The notes under the pieces are model-generated. The model was not told where the DNA came from, made no database searches, and saw only the letters and a list, made by a program, of their open reading frames with translations. DNA of 64,000 bases from an uncultured Pelagibacteraceae bacterium. Its GTDB lineage: Bacteria > Pseudomonadota > Alphaproteobacteria > Pelagibacterales > Pelagibacteraceae. The stretch lies in contig CACHML010000003.1 in NCBI GenBank assembly GCA_902580945.1, forward strand, positions 1 through 64,000. Reading direction: 5' to 3'. The stretch's first letter is position 1, and each line of letters opens with the position of its first letter. Shown one piece after another: positions 31,350-41,507 of this stretch. The translations under genes and the position numbers were made by a program.

Positions 31350-33269
31350 ATGAGCAAAGTAATAGGAATAGATTTAGGAACTACAAATTCTTGTGTAGCA
31401 GTAATGGAAGGTACGCAAGCTAAAGTATTAGAGAATGCTGAGGGTGCAAGAACAACACCGTCAGTTGTTGCATTTTCAGAAAATGATGAAAAATTAATTG
31501 GTCAACCAGCAAAAAGGCAAGCGGTAACTAACCCAGAAAATACAATATTTGCTGTCAAAAGATTGATAGGAAGAAATTTTGATGATCCATCAGTTAAAAA
31601 GGATGTAGAAACTGCTCCATTTAAAATTGTTAACTCAGATAAAGGAGATGCTTGGATTGAAGCGAAAGGAAATAAATATTCTCCTTCTCAAATTTCTGCT
31701 TTTACACTTCAAAAAATGAAAGAGACTGCTGAAAAATATTTAGGCCAAGAAGTTTCTCAGGCTGTAATAACTGTTCCAGCTTATTTTAATGATGCGCAAA
31801 GACAAGCCACTAAGGATGCAGGAAAAATTGCAGGTTTAGAAGTTTTAAGAATTATAAACGAGCCAACAGCAGCTTCACTTGCTTATGGCCTAGATAAAAA
31901 AACAAATAAGAAAATTGCTGTATATGATTTAGGTGGAGGAACTTTTGATGTTTCTATACTTGAGCTAGGTGATGGAGTTTTTGAGGTTAAATCAACAAAT
32001 GGTGACACTTTTTTAGGTGGTGAAGATTTTGATAATACAATCGTAGAGTATTTACTATCTGAATTTAAAAAAGAAAACGGTATTGATCTAAAATCTGATA
32101 AGTTGGCTTTACAAAGATTAAAAGAGGCTGCGGAAAAAGCAAAGATTGAATTATCCTCTGCTGCACAAACTGAAATTAATTTACCATTTATAACTGCGGA
32201 TAAGACTGGTCCAAAACACATCAACATGAAAATGACTAGAGCAAAACTTGAGGCTCTTGTTGAAGACCTAATTTCTAGAACCATACCACCATGCGAGACA
32301 GCTCTTAAAGACGCTGGATTAAATGCAAGTGAAATTGATGAGGTAATACTAGTTGGTGGAATGACAAGAATGCCTAAAGTTATAGAAGAAGTTAAAAACT
32401 TCTTCGGTAAAGAACCAAATAAATCTGTAAATCCAGATGAAGTTGTAGCAATGGGTGCTGCCATTCAGGCTGGAGTATTACAAGGTGACGTCAAAGATGT
32501 ATTGTTGCTTGATGTAACACCACTTTCACTTGGTATAGAAACTTTAGGTGGAGTTTCAACTAAATTGATAGAAAAAAATACAACAATACCAACCAAAAAA
32601 AGCCAAGTTTTTTCAACAGCGGAAGATAACCAACCCGCAGTTTCAATCAGAGTTCTACAAGGTGAGAGGGATATGGCTTCAGATAATAAAGTTCTAGGGA
32701 ACTTTGAGCTAGTAGGTATAGCTCCTGCACCTAGAGGAGTTCCTCAAATTGAAGTTACTTTTGATATAGATGCAAATGGAATTGTAAATGTTTCTGCAAA
32801 AGATAAGGGAACTGGTAAAGAGCAAAAAATTCAAATCCAGGCATCAGGAGGTTTAAGTGAAGATGAAATAAATCAAATGGTTAAGGATGCTGAAACAAAT
32901 AAAGAGGCTGATAAAAAGAAAAGAGAAGCGGTTGATGCTAGAAACCAAGCTGATACTTTACTTCATTCTACAGAAAAAAATTTAAAAGAACATGGTAGTA
33001 AAGTTTCTGATGCAGATAAAAAAGCTATCGAGGATGCATCAGCAAATGTTAGAAATGCATTAAAAGGGACTGACGTAGAGGAGATTAAAAAGAAGACTCA
33101 AGATTTGGTTCAAGCTTCTATGAAACTAGGAGAAGCTATTTACAAATCACAACAAAGTACTAAACCTGGTGAAGCACCTAAAGATGCAAAAGATGAAGGG
33201 AAAAAAGACGATAATGTTGTTGATGCAGACTTTGAAGAAGTAAAAGAAGATAAAGAAAAGAGCGCCTAA
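31350..33269 (+). CDS. dnaK: Chaperone DnaK
   Basis: [30 protein letters not shown]. Confidence 0.99.
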   Translation: MSKVIGIDLGTTNSCVAVMEGTQAKVLENAEGARTTPSVVAFSENDEKLIGQPAKRQAVTNPENTIFAVKRLIGRNFDDPSVKKDVETAPFKIVNSDKGDAWIEAKGNKYSPSQISAFTLQKMKETAEKYLGQEVSQAVITVPAYFNDAQRQATKDAGKIAGLEVLRIINEPTAASLAYGLDKKTNKKIAVYDLGGGTFDVSILELGDGVFEVKSTNGDTFLGGEDFDNTIVEYLLSEFKKENGIDLKSDKLALQRLKEAAEKAKIELSSAAQTEINLPFITADKTGPKHINMKMTRAKLEALVEDLISRTIPPCETALKDAGLNASEIDEVILVGGMTRMPKVIEEVKNFFGKEPNKSVNPDEVVAMGAAIQAGVLQGDVKDVLLLDVTPLSLGIETLGGVSTKLIEKNTTIPTKKSQVFSTAEDNQPAVSIRVLQGERDMASDNKVLGNFELVGIAPAPRGVPQIEVTFDIDANGIVNVSAKDKGTGKEQKIQIQASGGLSEDEINQMVKDAETNKEADKKKREAVDARNQADTLLHSTEKNLKEHGSKVSDADKKAIEDASANVRNALKGTDVEEIKKKTQDLVQASMKLGEAIYKSQQSTKPGEAPKDAKDEGKKDDNVVDADFEEVKEDKEKSA

Positions 33270-33297
33270 ACTATCAACCATTTGTCTATAACTAGTT

Positions 33298-34425
33298 ATG
33301 GCAAAAAGAGATTACTATGATGTATTAGGTGTTGAGAAAAGTGCTAGTCCCGACCAAATAAAAGCAGCATACAGAAAACAAGCAGTAAAATATCATCCTG
33401 ACAAAAATAAAGGTGATAAAGGAGCTGAGGAAAAATTTAAAGAAGCCTCAGAAGCATATCACGTTTTATCTAACTCAGAGAGAAAACAGAATTATGATAA
33501 TTTTGGACACGCAGCTTTTGAAAATGGCGGAGGTGGTAGAGGAGGGTTTGGAAACTTTGACTTTTCAGGCTCCTTTTCAGATATTTTTGAGGATTTTTTT
33601 GGAGAAGGATTTGGTGGAGGGGGAAGAAGATCAAGAAGATCTAATAACAGAGGATCTGATTTAAGATATGATCTCTCAATAACCTTGGAAGAAGCTTATA
33701 CTGGAAAAAAACAGGATATTAAATTTTCAACCTCCGAAAGATGTGGTACATGCAGCGGTTCAGGATCAAAACCAGGTCATAGCGCAAGTTCTTGTTCAAT
33801 GTGTGGTGGCCATGGGCAAGTACGATCAAGTCAGGGTTTTTTTACAGTTCAGCAAACATGCCCTCAATGTGCTGGTTCTGGTGAACAGATTACTGATCCA
33901 TGTGCAAGTTGCGGAGGGCAAGGCAAAAAACAAGCTAGTAAAAGACTTTCTGTAACTATTCCTAAAGGTGTAGATGATGGAACAAGGATTAGATTATCTG
34001 GGAAAGGAGAAGCTGGATCAAGAGGAGCAAGTAATGGTGATCTTTATTTATTTATTAATGTTGAGTCACACGAACTTTTTAAAAGATCAGAAGTAAATTT
34101 ATTTTTTGAATTTCCTATTTCTTTTACAGATGCAGCATTAGGAACAACAATTGAAATACCTACAATAGATGGAGGTAAAGCAAAAATAAAAATTCCTGAC
34201 GGAACTCAAAGTGGAAAACAATTTAGATTGAAAGGCAAAGGAATGCCATTTATGAGAAGGGGAGACTATGGAGATTTATACGTCCAAGTTAACACTGAGG
34301 TACCAGTATCCTTAAATAAAGAACAAAAAGAATTACTTGAAAAATTTAGAAAAATTGAAAATGATAGATCAAATCCAAGTATAAAAAGATTTTTTCAAAA
34401 AGCTAAAAATTTCTGGAAAAATTAA
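33298..34425 (+). CDS. dnaJ: Chaperone DnaJ
   Basis: J domain with HPD (KYHPDKNKGD), Gly/Phe region, four CxxCxGxG-type zinc motifs. Confidence 0.98.
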   Translation: MAKRDYYDVLGVEKSASPDQIKAAYRKQAVKYHPDKNKGDKGAEEKFKEASEAYHVLSNSERKQNYDNFGHAAFENGGGGRGGFGNFDFSGSFSDIFEDFFGEGFGGGGRRSRRSNNRGSDLRYDLSITLEEAYTGKKQDIKFSTSERCGTCSGSGSKPGHSASSCSMCGGHGQVRSSQGFFTVQQTCPQCAGSGEQITDPCASCGGQGKKQASKRLSVTIPKGVDDGTRIRLSGKGEAGSRGASNGDLYLFINVESHELFKRSEVNLFFEFPISFTDAALGTTIEIPTIDGGKAKIKIPDGTQSGKQFRLKGKGMPFMRRGDYGDLYVQVNTEVPVSLNKEQKELLEKFRKIENDRSNPSIKRFFQKAKNFWKN

Positions 34426-34527
34426 ATGAAAAAAAAAATTAAATATATTATTTTTGGCGTCATTTATATTTTAGCAATTTTAATATTAGGTGCCTATTTC
34501 TATAAAGAAGGAATTGGAATAATTTAA
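34426..34527 (+). CDS. Small single-TM protein (33 aa)
   Basis: ATG directly abuts dnaJ TAA; MKKKIKYIIFGVIYILAILILGAYFYKEGIGII; not in the supplied track. Confidence 0.45.
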   Translation: MKKKIKYIIFGVIYILAILILGAYFYKEGIGII

Positions 34528-35234
34528 TTATCTTTTGCTAGCCTAATAAAGATATCTCCCATGCCCCCTTTTACTTCCTCAAGAGGTGCCGTATTTCTAA
34601 AAGCACAATATTGGCCAGTTATCTCATGTTTATCGATTGCTGCTATGCTTTGTTCATTACATTTTGATGCATTGTGAAACAAACCAATAACTAACCTATC
34701 ATCTAAAACATATACTTGTTTGTCATCAAGTTTTTTACCGTTACAAAAATAATTCTTATTAACTTCCATTGGAAAGTCATCTTTTCCACAGGGATTACTT
34801 ATTGTTAAAACAAAAAATTCTTTTTCACCATCTGTAAAAGTGTAATTCATTTTTTTAACTTTTGAATATTTCATCAAATCACATGAACATGGGACACAGC
34901 ATCTATGATAAAAACCACATATTTTCTCTTCATTTTCAACGCTATTAAGATAGACAAATTCAGGCTTGTTATTCGGATCTATCAATGAACCAGACACAGC
35001 GCAATATAGTTTGTTATATTCCAAAAAGTCCTGGTAAGTAATTTTTTTACCTAAAATATGTTTAAAAAATTTAGGACCTGCTGCATTTCTATTTTGATCA
35101 GGAAAGATTTCTGACCAATCTCCAGCTAGATCAGCATAATAATTAAATTGGGTTGCATGGGTAGGTTGAGACATACTAAAGCTTATTAAAAGACTAAATA
35201 GTATAAAGTTTTTAATTTTTTTTAATAAACTCAT
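34524..35234 (-). CDS. Cys-rich secreted protein of unknown function
   Basis: Signal peptide (FILFSLLISFSMSQPTHA) and Cys cluster CGFYHRCCVPCSCD. Confidence 0.6.
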   Translation of the reverse strand: MSLLKKIKNFILFSLLISFSMSQPTHATQFNYYADLAGDWSEIFPDQNRNAAGPKFFKHILGKKITYQDFLEYNKLYCAVSGSLIDPNNKPEFVYLNSVENEEKICGFYHRCCVPCSCDLMKYSKVKKMNYTFTDGEKEFFVLTISNPCGKDDFPMEVNKNYFCNGKKLDDKQVYVLDDRLVIGLFHNASKCNEQSIAAIDKHEITGQYCAFRNTAPLEEVKGGMGDIFIRLAKDN

Positions 35235-35291
35235 ATTATTTATTCAAGTATACTTTTAATTCTAAAAAATTAATTGGGTTTTATTGTCCTA

Positions 35292-36728
35292 TTATTTTTG
35301 CTTAACTTCTATTGTTTTATTTAATTCATTAATATTTAAAGTCTCAGTAAGACCACTCGTCCAAATAATTTTAATAGAAATATTTTTTTCACCATCTCTA
35401 ATTCCATAATGTGCCACTGGTTCCATTTGACATAAATAACCAGATCCAGCATCAATTGTTTTAGCATGATTTCTCAAATTTGATTTTAATATAACAGTAG
35501 CTCCTCTAGCAGGAGCTCCAAATTTATTTAATGGCTTTATCCTTAAATAATTGAAATCTTTTTTAATATCAGCTTTATACATTGTTAAAGGTTGCATTCC
35601 AGACTCACCATGAGCAATTAACAATTCTAAAATTCCATCATCATCTATATCTGCTACAGCTGCACCTGTTCCAAGACCATTTGCTTCATAAGCATTTTTA
35701 ATATTGATTTCTTCAAAAAACCCATTTTCTTTTATTTTGAATAGTTTATTTGGCTCACCAATGTTATTCATGAATATCTCATCATAACCATCATTATCAA
35801 AATCTGCTGATATTACAGTTCTAATTCTAGTTGGAATATTATAGGTTGGAGTAGCAATATCTCTAAATTTGTTGTCTTCTAAAACGAAGGCCCTATGATA
35901 ACCATTCCAATTAGATGTAACTATATCTAGTCTTCCTCTATAAAATATATCAGTTAAAGTTGTGCCCCTTCCATTTTCGTATTGATCGTCAACTTTATAA
36001 TCTTCGGCAATGTCCTGAAAATATCCATCAGAGTTGTAATATAAAAAGTTTTTACCTCTCTCATTTGCAGCAAATATATCCATTTTTCCTGACAAAATAT
36101 TTCCTGCAACCACTGCTCTTCCTCCAGTTATTTTGTTGATTTTAAGCTGTTCTGCTAAATCTAGAATTTGTCCAGAACGGAGTTCATAAAATCTAGTAGG
36201 CCCTCCATAATTCGCAACATATATGCCATATTTTCCATCACCATTTCTATCAACACAAACAACTGATCTTCCAGCAGTTAAATTCAGGTTTTTTTTATTG
36301 ATATCTTTTTCAAACAAATCTACAAAGCTATCGCTATTATTATCAATCAATCTATCCGAATATTTTTTTTCTCCACTATAAGTGTCAGTGTTTAAGAAAT
36401 AAATTTCTTCAAAACCATCTTGATCTATATCACATGCAGCTACACCAATTGTTTTTCTTTTAGCATCATCAAATATTTCATTTTTATTAATGTTTACTAT
36501 TTTCCCATTTTGATAAGTCAGAGCTAAATTCGAAAATCCAAATCCAGTAACCACAAATTCAAATTTGCTGTCTTGGTTAACATCTGTAACTGAAATACCA
36601 TAACTAAGTCTAAAGTCATTATCTTCAATTTGAGATGTAATATCTTTAAAAAAGTCTGCTTTAGAATGATTGTGAGACACAAAAAAAAATAAAACCAGAA
36701 AAAATTTTAATAGGTATTTAATAACCAT
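35292..36728 (-). CDS. FG-GAP/VCBS-repeat protein with ASPIC/UnbV-like C-terminus (CRTAC1-like), secreted
   Basis: Repeated DxDxDG blades (DIDQDGFEEIYF, DRNGDGKYGIYVANYG, DFDNDGYDEIFMNN, DIDDDGILELLIAHG) and C-terminal RGATVILKSNLRNHAKTIDAGSGYLCQMEPVAHYGI. Confidence 0.85.
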   Translation of the reverse strand: MVIKYLLKFFLVLFFFVSHNHSKADFFKDITSQIEDNDFRLSYGISVTDVNQDSKFEFVVTGFGFSNLALTYQNGKIVNINKNEIFDDAKRKTIGVAACDIDQDGFEEIYFLNTDTYSGEKKYSDRLIDNNSDSFVDLFEKDINKKNLNLTAGRSVVCVDRNGDGKYGIYVANYGGPTRFYELRSGQILDLAEQLKINKITGGRAVVAGNILSGKMDIFAANERGKNFLYYNSDGYFQDIAEDYKVDDQYENGRGTTLTDIFYRGRLDIVTSNWNGYHRAFVLEDNKFRDIATPTYNIPTRIRTVISADFDNDGYDEIFMNNIGEPNKLFKIKENGFFEEINIKNAYEANGLGTGAAVADIDDDGILELLIAHGESGMQPLTMYKADIKKDFNYLRIKPLNKFGAPARGATVILKSNLRNHAKTIDAGSGYLCQMEPVAHYGIRDGEKNISIKIIWTSGLTETLNINELNKTIEVKQK

Positions 36729-36769
36729 AATTGTTGTATATTAATTAAAAAATATATTAAAATAAATTA

Positions 36770-37546
36770 ATGAGCAAAGTAAAATTAGCTATATCTGGTT
36801 GCATGGGACGAATGGGCCAGCAATTAGTGAAATCTTCTAAAACTGACAAAAATTTTAAATTAACCACACTTACAGAAAACAGATTAATAGAAAAAAAAAT
36901 TGCTGGGATAAAACCTAGTTTGAATCATGAAAATTCTTTTAAAAATGTTGATTTAATAATCGATTTTACAATTCCTAAATGTACTTTTGAAATTCTTAAA
37001 ATAGCATCAAAGCTAAAAAAAAGAGTGGTTATTGGCACAACCGGTTTCTCTAAAATGGAAGAACTTCAAATTAAAAAATTTTCAAAAAAAATTCCTATTC
37101 TAAAAGCTGGCAATATGAGTTTAGGCATAAATCTATTGATGTATTTAACTGAAATTGCCTCTAAATCATTAGGTAATAATTTTTTAAGTAAAGTGTATGA
37201 GGTACATCATAAGCATAAAATAGACCATCCATCTGGAACAGCGTTGATGCTGGGTAAAGGTATAGCTGTAGGTAAAAATAGGGATTTTTACAATTTAATT
37301 GGAAAAAAGTATCTAAACAAAAAAAGTTTTCCATATGGAAAAAAAATTAATTTTAACTCAATACGTAAAGGTAAAACGGTAGGTGAACACGAGGTAAAGT
37401 TTTCTAGCGGTAAAGAAATTATTACACTAAATCATGAGGCATTTGATAGAGCTTTATATAGTGAGGGAGCTTTAACAGCTGGAAAATGGTTAATGAATAA
37501 GAAACCTGGTTTATATTCTATGCGTGATGTTTTAAATTTTAAATGA
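36770..37546 (+). CDS. dapB: 4-hydroxy-tetrahydrodipicolinate reductase
   Basis: LAISGCMGRMGQQLV, VIGTTGF, EVHHKHKIDHPSGTAL. Confidence 0.95.
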   Translation: MSKVKLAISGCMGRMGQQLVKSSKTDKNFKLTTLTENRLIEKKIAGIKPSLNHENSFKNVDLIIDFTIPKCTFEILKIASKLKKRVVIGTTGFSKMEELQIKKFSKKIPILKAGNMSLGINLLMYLTEIASKSLGNNFLSKVYEVHHKHKIDHPSGTALMLGKGIAVGKNRDFYNLIGKKYLNKKSFPYGKKINFNSIRKGKTVGEHEVKFSSGKEIITLNHEAFDRALYSEGALTAGKWLMNKKPGLYSMRDVLNFK

Positions 37547-38196
37547 ACGAAGAACAAAGAGCAAAAATTGTTCTTAAAATATTAAATAAAATATATCCCA
37601 AAACACCAATACCTCTTAAACATAAAAATATTTTTACGCTCCTTATTTCAGTACTTTTATCTGCACAATGTACAGACGTAAATGTTAATAATGTAACAAA
37701 AAATATATATCCAAAATATAATAAACCAGAACATTTTGTTAAACTTGGAAGAAAAAAAATTGAAAAGCTAATAAGAAGTATTGGTATTTTTAGAATTAAA
37801 GCAAAAAGTGTTTATAATTTGTCAAAAACTTTAGTCGATAAATATAATGGAAAAGTTCCAAAAACATTTGAACAATTGGAAGAATTGCCTGGTGTAGGAC
37901 ATAAAACAGCTAGCGTAGTAATGTCTCAAGGATTTGGATACCCTGCCTTCCCAGTAGACACTCATATACACAGACTTGCACAAAGGTGGGGTTTAACTAA
38001 TGGAAAAAATGTAGTTCAAACAGAAGAGGATTTAAAAAGACTTTTTCCCAAAAAATATTGGAACAAGTTACATCTTCAGATTATTTATTATGGGAGAGAA
38101 TATTGTAAAGCAAGAGAGTGCTATGGTTTATCTTGTAAAATCTGTACTACTTGTTATCCTGAGAGAAAAAAACCACTTATAACAAAGAAAGCATAA
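37543..38196 (+). CDS. nth: Endonuclease III
   Basis: LISVLLSAQCTDVNVN, LPGVGHKTASVV, FPVDTHIHRLAQRWG, C-terminal 4Fe-4S Cys motif. Confidence 0.96.
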   Translation: MNEEQRAKIVLKILNKIYPKTPIPLKHKNIFTLLISVLLSAQCTDVNVNNVTKNIYPKYNKPEHFVKLGRKKIEKLIRSIGIFRIKAKSVYNLSKTLVDKYNGKVPKTFEQLEELPGVGHKTASVVMSQGFGYPAFPVDTHIHRLAQRWGLTNGKNVVQTEEDLKRLFPKKYWNKLHLQIIYYGREYCKARECYGLSCKICTTCYPERKKPLITKKA

Positions 38197-38199
38197 TCG

Positions 38200-39129
38200 A
38201 TGAAAATATTAGGAATTGGAAATGCAATTGTAGATGTAATTTGCAAAGTAGAGGATGATTTTATCATTAAAAATAATTTAACAAAAAGTACTATGAAATT
38301 AATTTTTGATGACAAAGAGTTCAAAGATTTATTATCAAATCTTAAGATAGAAAAAACTGTATCAGGAGGTTCGGTTGCAAACTCAATTGTAGGTTTATCT
38401 CAACTTGGAAATGAAGTTGGTTTTATTGGTAAAGTTAATGATGATGAACTTGGCGGTAAATATGAAGATGGCTTGAAACAAGAAAATGTTAAATATTTTT
38501 ACACTAAGAAAAAAGAAGATTTACCAACTGGAACTTGCTTAATTTTAGTTACACCGGACTCTGAAAGAACAATGTGTACTTTTTTAGGGACGGCAGGAAA
38601 AATAAATGAAAATGATGTTAGCTCAGATGCAATTAAGAAAAGTGAGATAATACTTTTAGAGGGATATCTTTGGGATGAAGGAGAACCAAAAAAAGCCTTT
38701 GAGAAAGCGATTCAAAGTGCAAATAAAGTTGCTATGTCGCTATCAGACCAATTCTGTGTAGATCGACACAAACCTCATTTTTTAGAGTTAGTTAAACATA
38801 AATTGGATATAACTTTTGCAAATGAACAAGAAATAATGTCCCTTATTGATGCAAAATCATTTGATGAAGTGATAAATTTTTCAAAATCTTTAGGCAAAAT
38901 AATTGTTTTAACAAGAGGTGAGAAAGGTGCTGTTGCTATTAATGGAGATGAAGTTGTTGAATGTGGTATTAAACAAGGTCTGAAAATTGTTGATTTGACT
39001 GGTGCAGGTGACCTTTTTGCTGCAGGATTTTTACATGGCCATGTAAACAATATGTCATTAAAAGAAAGCTTAGACAAAGGAACTGATATGTCCTCTAAAG
39101 TTATACAACAAATAGGTGCGAGACTGTAA
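38200..39129 (+). CDS. PfkB-family sugar/adenosine kinase
   Basis: GGSVANSIVGLSQLG, VDLTGAGDLFAAGFLHG. Confidence 0.88.
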   Translation: MKILGIGNAIVDVICKVEDDFIIKNNLTKSTMKLIFDDKEFKDLLSNLKIEKTVSGGSVANSIVGLSQLGNEVGFIGKVNDDELGGKYEDGLKQENVKYFYTKKKEDLPTGTCLILVTPDSERTMCTFLGTAGKINENDVSSDAIKKSEIILLEGYLWDEGEPKKAFEKAIQSANKVAMSLSDQFCVDRHKPHFLELVKHKLDITFANEQEIMSLIDAKSFDEVINFSKSLGKIIVLTRGEKGAVAINGDEVVECGIKQGLKIVDLTGAGDLFAAGFLHGHVNNMSLKESLDKGTDMSSKVIQQIGARL

Positions 39130-39131
39130 AA

Positions 39132-39239
39132 TTATTTTTTTTTTCTTTTAAAACTACCTTTACCTTTTTTAGGTTTTACAACTCTGGTTTTATACTTTGG
39201 TGTTAATAAATCTTTAGCGATTAGGTTTTTTTTTTTCAT
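39132..39239 (-). CDS. arfA: ArfA-like alternative ribosome-rescue factor (35 aa)
   Basis: ORF MKKKNLIAKDLLTPKYKTRVVKPKKGKGSFKRKKK; core LL.P.Y.TRV.K.KKGKGSF.RK resembles the E. coli ArfA core [24 protein letters not shown]; start overlaps the upstream stop as TAATG. Confidence 0.72.
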   Translation of the reverse strand: MKKKNLIAKDLLTPKYKTRVVKPKKGKGSFKRKKK

Positions 39240-39823
39240 TATATAATGTAACCAAATTTTGAACTCTTTATAAAATCTTTATCTTCAAAGATTGTATTAA
39301 TTTTTTTTCTTAATCTATAAATATGTGTTTCCACTGTATGTGTGTCCAATTTTGAGTTATGTCCCCAAACCTCAGTCTGTAATTTACTAATTTTGACTGG
39401 CTTTTTTGAATTTTTTAAAAAAACAATAATATTTGCCTCCCTTTCTGTTAAATCTAAGCTTTTTTCATTATTAAAAATTTTTCTTGAATTTAAATTCAAT
39501 TTATATATTCCAAGGTCTATCTCGGATTGCTCACTGTATTTTCTCTTCAGAAATTTTATATTTATGATTTCAATCAATTTATTAATTTCTATAGGAAAGT
39601 CTTTTACAATTATTTGGTTTTTTATGTCTTTCATTTCTTTTTCTGATATTACCATGTAATTACCTTTAACTTTTTTAAGTTTATAATTGAAATCATTACT
39701 ATTTTTAACAAATATCAAATTAAAGTTTATTTTGTTCTCTAACTCACTAAGAATTTCATATAAAATCTTAAAATCACAAATTACTAAAGTTTGATTATTC
39801 ATATATAATAAAGGATATGACAA
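39239..39823 (-). CDS. OmpR-type winged-helix DNA-binding protein with atypical receiver-like N-domain
   Basis: C-terminal LTEREANIIVFLKNSKKPVKISKLQTEVWG...THTVETHIYRLRKKI...GYII; start may be 39802. Confidence 0.8.
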   Translation of the reverse strand: MSYPLLYMNNQTLVICDFKILYEILSELENKINFNLIFVKNSNDFNYKLKKVKGNYMVISEKEMKDIKNQIIVKDFPIEINKLIEIINIKFLKRKYSEQSEIDLGIYKLNLNSRKIFNNEKSLDLTEREANIIVFLKNSKKPVKISKLQTEVWGHNSKLDTHTVETHIYRLRKKINTIFEDKDFIKSSKFGYII

Positions 39824-40311
39824 TTATTCTAAAAAAGAAAGCAACACTTAATTTCGGTGAATTTAATTTTAAGTGCTCTATTGGAAAAAAAGGATTGACT
39901 AAAAAAAAGGTAGAGGGAGATAAAAAAACACCAATTGGAATATTTTCTTTGGGTAATTTGTATTATAGGAAGGACAGACACGCTAAACCTTTTACAAAAT
40001 TAAAATGCATCCCGATTAATAAAAATATGGGTTGGTGTGATGATGTAAAAAATCAAAAGTTTTATAACAAACTAATTACAATTAAGAAAAGAATTAGTTG
40101 TGAAAAATTATTTAGGAAAGATCATAAATATGATTTTATAATCCCTATAAACTATAATTCAAAAAAACCTATAACAGGAAAAGGTAGTGCAATTTTTATT
40201 CATTTAACAAAAAACTTTAATCCTACTTTAGGATGTGTAGCATTAAATAAAAAAGATTTTTTAATTTTATTGAAACTTATAAACAAAAAGACAAAAATAA
40301 AATTATCTTAA
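39817..40311 (+). CDS. L,D-transpeptidase (YkuD)-like protein
   Basis: KKTPIGIFSLGNLYYRKDR...GSAIFIHLTKNFNPTLGCVALNKKD. Confidence 0.78.
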   Translation: MTIILKKKATLNFGEFNFKCSIGKKGLTKKKVEGDKKTPIGIFSLGNLYYRKDRHAKPFTKLKCIPINKNMGWCDDVKNQKFYNKLITIKKRISCEKLFRKDHKYDFIIPINYNSKKPITGKGSAIFIHLTKNFNPTLGCVALNKKDFLILLKLINKKTKIKLS

Positions 40312-40970
40312 CTACGTTTACCAAATATATTTGATCCAATTCTTAAATATGTTGACTTAAATTCTATTGCACTTAGATAATCTGAGGACATTCCCATACT
40401 TAACTCGGTTAAATTTATTATTTGATTTAATTCACTCATTTGTGAGAAAAATTTAGTGGATTTCTCATTAATGGGAGGAATACACATTATCCCAATTATA
40501 TTGAGATCAAGATTTTTAGAAAAATTGTAAAAATCTAACAAATTTTCTTTTAATATTCCAGATTTTTGACTTTCTTCACCAAGATTTATTTGAATGAAAA
40601 TTTTAGGTCTGACATTTAATTTTTTTTGTTCCAAAGATATTTTTTTAGCTAATTTTTCACTATCAAGTGAATGTATATAATCAAAAATTTTTACTGCAAT
40701 CTTAACCTTGTTTGTTTGAAGTTTACCAATTAAATGTAAGTTGATTTTTTCATTTTGTTTTTTTACATTTGTCCATTTTTCAACTGCTTCTTGAACTTTA
40801 TTCTCACCATAATCTAAATGGCCATATTCAATCAATGGTAAAATATGATCCATTTTAAAAGTTTTTGAAACTGCAATAATTTTAGGTATTCTATTTCTTT
40901 CTTTAATTTCTAATAATTTAGAATTGATTGAGCTTTGAATTGATATTAAATTTTGAATAGTTTTATGCAT
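40308..40970 (-). CDS. yggS: YggS-family PLP homeostasis protein
   Basis: IAVSKTFKMDHILPLIEYGHLDYGENKVQEAVEKW, HLIGKLQTNKVK, LSMGMSSDYLSAIEFKSTYLRIGSNIFG. Confidence 0.93.
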   Translation of the reverse strand: MHKTIQNLISIQSSINSKLLEIKERNRIPKIIAVSKTFKMDHILPLIEYGHLDYGENKVQEAVEKWTNVKKQNEKINLHLIGKLQTNKVKIAVKIFDYIHSLDSEKLAKKISLEQKKLNVRPKIFIQINLGEESQKSGILKENLLDFYNFSKNLDLNIIGIMCIPPINEKSTKFFSQMSELNQIINLTELSMGMSSDYLSAIEFKSTYLRIGSNIFGKRS

Positions 40971-41507
40971 AGAATGAATTTTAAAAAGTATTACTTTATA
41001 GATAAATTTGAAAAAAGTAACATTGATAAACAAAGTAAAAATACTAGAATAATTTATAGAAATTACAGAAAAAACTGCAGAATAAGTGAAATTATATCAA
41101 TAAGAAATTTTTGTAGAAAAAAAAATATTAAATTTTATTTATCGAACAATATTAAATTGTCTATCAGTTTAAATTTAGATGGCGCATATCTACCATCATT
41201 TAATGAGAGCTATACTCATTTAAATTACAGTTTAAAAGAGAATTTTTTACTTCTTGGATCAGCACATAATTTACGAGAAATTAGAATTAAAGAGAAACAA
41301 AAAGTAAAAGAAATTTTTTTATCTTCCTTATTTAAAAATAATGGAAATTTTTTGGGTTTAAACAAGTTTAAAATTTTATCAAATTTCTCTAGGAAAACTA
41401 TTATTGCTTTAGGTGGAATTTCAGAAAAAAATATCAAACTTATCAGTTTAACAAAATCTAATGGATACGCTGGTATTTCAAATTTTGAACAAAAAAAAGG
41501 CCCCTAA
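40965..41507 (+). CDS. ThiE/TenI-like thiamine phosphate synthase family protein
   Basis: NLDGAYLPS, LLLGSAHNLREI, IIALGGISEKNIKLI...GYAGIS; start may be 40974. Confidence 0.65.
   Translation: MHRMNFKKYYFIDKFEKSNIDKQSKNTRIIYRNYRKNCRISEIISIRNFCRKKNIKFYLSNNIKLSISLNLDGAYLPSFNESYTHLNYSLKENFLLLGSAHNLREIRIKEKQKVKEIFLSSLFKNNGNFLGLNKFKILSNFSRKTIIALGGISEKNIKLISLTKSNGYAGISNFEQKKGP

Noticed and set aside
31883-32464. 193-aa minus-strand ORF antisense to dnaK
   Set aside because: Typical shadow ORF over dnaK, no domain signature
33413-33955. Same-strand alternate-frame ORFs within dnaJ
   Set aside because: Overprinted frames of a clear dnaJ; no independent support
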